From: an uncultured Oscillospiraceae bacterium
GTDB taxonomy: Bacteria > Bacillota > Clostridia > Oscillospirales > Oscillospiraceae
Assembly (NCBI GenBank): GCA_900758955.1
Contig: CAAETL010000110.1
Coordinates: forward strand, 1-17,817
Reading direction: 5' to 3'
DNA: 17,817 nucleotides
The stretch's first letter is position 1; each line of letters opens with the position of its first letter. The notes under the pieces were generated by a model that was not told the origin of the DNA, did not search any database, and was given only the letters and a program-made list of their open reading frames with translations. A program made the position numbers and the translations under genes. Below are positions 15,446 through 17,817 of the stretch, one piece after another.

Positions 15446-16633
15446 ATGAAACGAATATTGTCTTTCCTATTACTTTCGGCGTTGCTGGTGGCTCTCTGCA
15501 CCCCTGCTATGGCGACGGAATCCAGCTATACCATATTATTAAAGGCAGATGACACCTCAATTCCGCTGCGAAAAGAAATCACGGTATCTCTGGTTTTGGT
15601 CAAGGACGGCAGCGCAGACATTGATTTTTATTCCTTCCAAGATTACATCTGTTTTGACCCGGATGCATTTCAATATGTGGATGGCAGCCTGCAAGTTTCC
15701 GCGTTGGACTCCCAAGGCAATCCGCTTTTGCGTGCCTCCCCCTTGCCGTTCTACGATTCCGGGACAGGGCCCATCAATCGTATTTTCGTCAATCGCGCCA
15801 GCAGCATGCCAGCAACCATTTCCTCAGGAAGCGTCCTGCTTACCTTCCGTCTCAAAGCCCTAAAAACCGGCGGCACCACCCTTACCCACGACACCGTGGA
15901 ACTCTTTCAGACATGGAATGCGCCGTTTTCCGTATCTGAAGGACCTGCGCAAATAACGATTACTTCCGCCAAACACAGCGATTCGGGAATGGGAGGCGGC
16001 GGTGGGAGCGGCGGCGGGCCCGTGGGGACTCCTTCGCCTCCACCGGATCCGTTGCCGGAGGAGGAGTCCCTTCCTTTTATGGATGTTAAAGAAACCGACT
16101 GGTTTTATTCAGCAGTCCGCTTTGTATATGAAAAGGACCTATTTACCGGCACCTCCGCCAAACATTTTGAGCCCAATCTCTCCATGAATCGAGCGATGCT
16201 CGTCACGGTACTCCATCGCATGGAACAAGAACCCAAGGCCAAGTCTCCCGCCTTTTCCGATGTTGATCGGGCATCATGGTTTGCTTCGGCAGTTGGCTGG
16301 GCTGCGGAAGAAGGGGTGGCAGACGGGTATCCAGACGGTCGCTTTTGTCCCGAAGCCCCCATGACCCGGGAGCAATTGGCAGCCCTTCTCTACCGTTACG
16401 CCGCTTTGAAACAGATGACCAGTACAGCCACTGGTAACCTGTCCCAATTCGCAGATCGCAGACAGGTCTCCCCATGGGCCACGGAAGCCATGAAATGGGC
16501 GGTGGGGAAAAACTTGATTTCCGGGAAGGGTAACGGCATACTGGACCCCCAGGGTACTGCGACGCGAGCCGAAGTCGCCACCATTCTCATGCGCTTTTTC
16601 CATCTGTTTTCAGAAGCCGCTGGGATAGAATAG
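15446..16633 (+). CDS. Cohesin-like, triple-SLH cell-surface anchoring protein
   Basis: 395 residues from ATG 15446 (AAAGGAG 8 nt upstream; a GTG at 15437 overlaps that ribosome site and is rejected). The signal peptide ends near AMA (residue 23). Residues 27-173 form a cohesin-like beta domain: strands TILLKADD, ITVSLVLVKDG, FYSFQDYICFDPDAFQYVDG and VLLTFRLKALKTGG. A Gly-rich then Pro-rich linker (182-208) leads to three SLH domains at 211-257, 270-318 and 335-384, with typical FSDV..ASWFASAV, DGYPDGRFCPEAPMTREQ and TRAEVATILMRF patterns. SLH domains bind pyruvylated wall polymers. Together with the dockerin protein upstream it suggests a cellulosome-style attachment at the cell surface. Its TAG stop lies inside the right attachment half-site. 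Confidence 0.9.
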   Translation: MKRILSFLLLSALLVALCTPAMATESSYTILLKADDTSIPLRKEITVSLVLVKDGSADIDFYSFQDYICFDPDAFQYVDGSLQVSALDSQGNPLLRASPLPFYDSGTGPINRIFVNRASSMPATISSGSVLLTFRLKALKTGGTTLTHDTVELFQTWNAPFSVSEGPAQITITSAKHSDSGMGGGGGSGGGPVGTPSPPPDPLPEEESLPFMDVKETDWFYSAVRFVYEKDLFTGTSAKHFEPNLSMNRAMLVTVLHRMEQEPKAKSPAFSDVDRASWFASAVGWAAEEGVADGYPDGRFCPEAPMTREQLAALLYRYAALKQMTSTATGNLSQFADRRQVSPWATEAMKWAVGKNLISGKGNGILDPQGTATRAEVATILMRFFHLFSEAAGIE

Positions 16634-16647
16634 CATTTTCTACACAG
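16621..16647. other. Right attachment junction of the skin-like element
   Basis: Plus strand: element half-site TGGGATAGAATAGCA (16621-16635), crossover TT (16636-16637), then chromosomal TTCTACACAG (16638-16647), which is the reverse of sigK codons for Cys-Val-Glu. The half-site contains the stop codon of the SLH protein (16631-16633). Confidence 0.8.
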
Positions 16648-16853
16648 CGGGACGCATAGGTAGCAAGACGAACATTCTTATCCGGTTTGAAGGTAGAGAT
16701 TCCTTTAATCAGTCCGATTGTCCCAATGGATATCAAATCGTCCTGGTCCCCGCTTTGGGTGTAATACTTCTTTAACGGAGACAGCAAAAGGAGAAAATCC
16801 CTGGAAAGCTCGTGGACAAGCCTGGTTTTAAACAGTGGGCCAGCCTGTCGCAT
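16638..16853 (-). pseudogene. sigK: sigK 5' part (sporulation sigma-K, N-terminal portion), interrupted by the skin-like element
   Basis: From residue 29 the minus strand reads KKYYTQSGDQDDLISIGTIG, then LIKGISTFKPDKNVRLATYA and SRCVEN. This is sigma-K region 2, the RNA polymerase core and -10 binding part. At 16638 the gene meets the element junction; beyond it the frame continues as AILSQRLLKTDGKSA and stops at 16587. The first 28 residues (from ATG 16853) do not resemble the usual 'LIEHNLRLVAHI' stretch. Only about 140 nt separate KKYY from the terminator upstream, too little for a normal N-terminus of around 65-70 residues, so the 5' end seems eroded. The likely partner is 7591-7899; joined they give about 175 recognisable residues against roughly 230 in the family. 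Confidence 0.82.
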
Positions 16854-16910
16854 TTATCAAACTGTCCTTTTGAGGAACGCCAGTATTAAACAAGAATTGC
16901 ATCAAAAAGT

Positions 16911-16950
16911 AAAGGAAGCAATGGCCTAATGCGGGCCGTTGCTTCCTTTT
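16911..16950. terminator. Bidirectional terminator between yyaL-like gene and sigK 5' part
   Basis: Sixteen-base arms AAAGGAAGCAATGGCC (16911-16926) and GGCCGTTGCTTCCTTT (16934-16949) with one mismatch and a 7-nt loop. It is flanked by T-rich sequence in both directions (CCTTTT on plus, CCTTTACTTTTTG on minus). It would end transcripts of the downstream minus-strand gene and also any plus-strand read-through from the cargo operon. Confidence 0.72.
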
Positions 16951-16982
16951 ATTCCTTTGACAAATGTTTATAAGGCAAAGGA

Positions 16983-17817
16983 TCAGAGTTTCTCCAACCT
17001 GAGTTTCACCTGAGCGATGCTGTCCACCGGCTGGGCGCAGGCGCCGTTTAGACACAAATAGTATCGGATGCCCTTTTCCGGAATCGGGTAAGCACGGGTA
17101 AACGGGGCCAGCGTGTCCAATGTTGCAGCCGTCTCCGGCGTTTTCACCAACACCGTCAGTTCAGGGCGGGAGGCATCTTGCAGAAATACGGTCAATTCAT
17201 CGGGCACGGTCTGCGAGGCGCAGACCAGTTCCACCGAGGGCCACAGTTCTTCGATGAACGCCAGCATGGCAAAACCGTACCCGGCGGGGTACTCTCGGAC
17301 AGCGCCCGCCAAATAGGAAAATTGCAAGTCGGCGGCGGTACGCCAGCGGCTTTCTCCGGTGAGCCTGGCCAGGCGCGAGAGAACCAGCGCCGCCACCGAG
17401 TTCCCCGACGGCATAGCCCCGTCATAGGTCTCTTTTGTCCGGGTGATGAGCTGCTCTCCATCCGAGGCATAGGGATAAAATCCTCCGTTTTTCTCGTCAA
17501 AGAATTGTTCCAACATCAGCCCGGTCAAACGTTGGGACTCCGCCAGATCCTCGGTTTGGAATGTTGCCGAATAGAGTTCCAGCAGACCCCAAGCGCAAAA
17601 GGCGTAATCATCCAGCTTTCCGGGGTGGGCAGCCTGCCCCTCCCGCCACCGGGCCAGAAGGCGACCGCTTTCATCAGTGAGCTGCTCTTGTATAAAATTC
17701 GCTGCCCGCGCTGCGGCATGTAGATACCTGGGCTCGTCCAGTGCCAGACCCGCACGGGCCATCGCCGCGATCATCAGCCCATTCCAGGCGGCAAGCACCT
17801 TATCGTCCCGATGGAGC
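16983..17817 (-). CDS. YyaL/DUF255-type thioredoxin-domain protein, C-terminal part (partial, start outside the window)
   Basis: The frame is open from the window edge; the first readable residues are LHRDDKVLAAWNGLMIAAMA. The D-K-x-L-x-x-WNGLMI-A motif is the hallmark of the (alpha/alpha)-barrel region of YyaL/SPATA20-like proteins. Then come YLHAAARAANFIQEQL, a KLDDYAFCAWGLLELYSATF helix pair, FFDEKNGGFYPYASDGEQL, KETYDGAMPSGNSVAALVLS and a C-terminal domain ending at 16983. These proteins are around 600-700 residues with an N-terminal thioredoxin-like domain that is not visible here. The fold resembles N-acylglucosamine 2-epimerases; the reaction is not known. The terminator at 16911-16950 follows. 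Confidence 0.9.
   Translation of the reverse strand, partial: LHRDDKVLAAWNGLMIAAMARAGLALDEPRYLHAAARAANFIQEQLTDESGRLLARWREGQAAHPGKLDDYAFCAWGLLELYSATFQTEDLAESQRLTGLMLEQFFDEKNGGFYPYASDGEQLITRTKETYDGAMPSGNSVAALVLSRLARLTGESRWRTAADLQFSYLAGAVREYPAGYGFAMLAFIEELWPSVELVCASQTVPDELTVFLQDASRPELTVLVKTPETAATLDTLAPFTRAYPIPEKGIRYYLCLNGACAQPVDSIAQVKLRLEKL

Larger units (their letters stand above)
7898..16637. mobile_element. Skin-like sigK intervening element, 8,738 bp as an excised circle
   Basis: The two sigK parts lie on the same (minus) strand, in the right order, at the two ends. Each junction carries TT on the plus strand (7898-7899 and 16636-16637). The element side of each carries a 15-bp imperfect inverted half-site (7900-7914 and 16621-16635, 13 of 15 matching). 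Joining at this dinucleotide gives an in-frame ...CVE-N-EILMHF... The element carries a large serine recombinase reading toward the left junction, a 57-residue gene, and a two-gene surface-protein operon that ends in the right junction. Known skin elements in Bacillus and Clostridioides interrupt sigK at this same position and are excised in the mother cell. The cargo here differs from the phage-like cargo of B. subtilis. Confidence 0.9.

Noticed and set aside
16002..16020. Gly-codon run that looks like a short tandem repeat
   Set aside because: It simply encodes the Gly-rich linker of the SLH protein; no evidence of slippage control.
16828..17055. 75-residue minus-strand frame across the terminator, possibly the missing sigK N-terminus
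   Set aside because: Its first part is the shifted end of the yyaL-like gene, it crosses a strong hairpin, and I find no convincing sigma-K match in it.
1..17817. CRISPR array or IS element with transposase
   Set aside because: I saw no regularly spaced direct repeats and no transposase motif anywhere; the only recombinase is the serine recombinase.

Overview
The window looks like a chromosomal segment of a Gram-positive, spore-former-lineage Firmicute, most likely from the Oscillospiraceae/Clostridiales. This rests on a split sporulation sigma factor gene (sigK), AGGAGG-type ribosome binding sites, SLH-domain cell-wall anchoring, cohesin/dockerin modules, and a wHTH protein pair that I recognise only loosely from that group.

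Layout. (1) 1-2201: a WYL-type regulator (+) is divergent from a PPOX-fold flavin protein and a truncated Gfo/Idh/MocA oxidoreductase (-). The two sides share a roughly 60-bp, nearly symmetric bidirectional promoter/operator. (2) 2358-4063: a translationally coupled pair of uncharacterised DNA-binding-type genes (-). (3) 4064-4665: no gene; it holds a tRNA-fMet-like 3' remnant, a terminator and a perfect 13-bp inverted repeat. (4) 4666-7351: an accessory operon on the minus strand with a Bro-N protein, a DUF6933-like protein, a frameshifted RhuM remnant, an unknown protein and a truncated Fic gene. (5) 7591-16853: sigK, split in two by an 8,738-bp element. (6) 16983-17817: the C-terminal part of a YyaL/DUF255-type protein.

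The main discovery is the element at 7898-16637. It sits at the same Glu-Asn-Glu-Ile position of sigK where classical skin elements insert. It encodes a SpoIVCA-like large serine recombinase, a 57-residue protein upstream of it (candidate excision factor), and a two-gene operon behind a near-consensus sigma-A promoter. That operon encodes a secreted 1,756-residue multidomain protein ending in a type-I dockerin, followed by a cohesin-like protein with three SLH domains. The cargo therefore looks like a self-contained cohesin-dockerin-SLH surface assembly. The excision junctions can be read to the base: 15-bp imperfect inverted half-sites around an AA dinucleotide. Excision would join sigK in frame, and it would also remove the recombinase's own stop codon.

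Both outer ends of sigK look eroded. The N-terminal region upstream of KKYY is unrecognisable and the gene has no proper 3' end. The element may therefore be stranded in a dying sigK, or the intact copy may be elsewhere. All functional statements are from reading the sequence; nothing was searched or computed.
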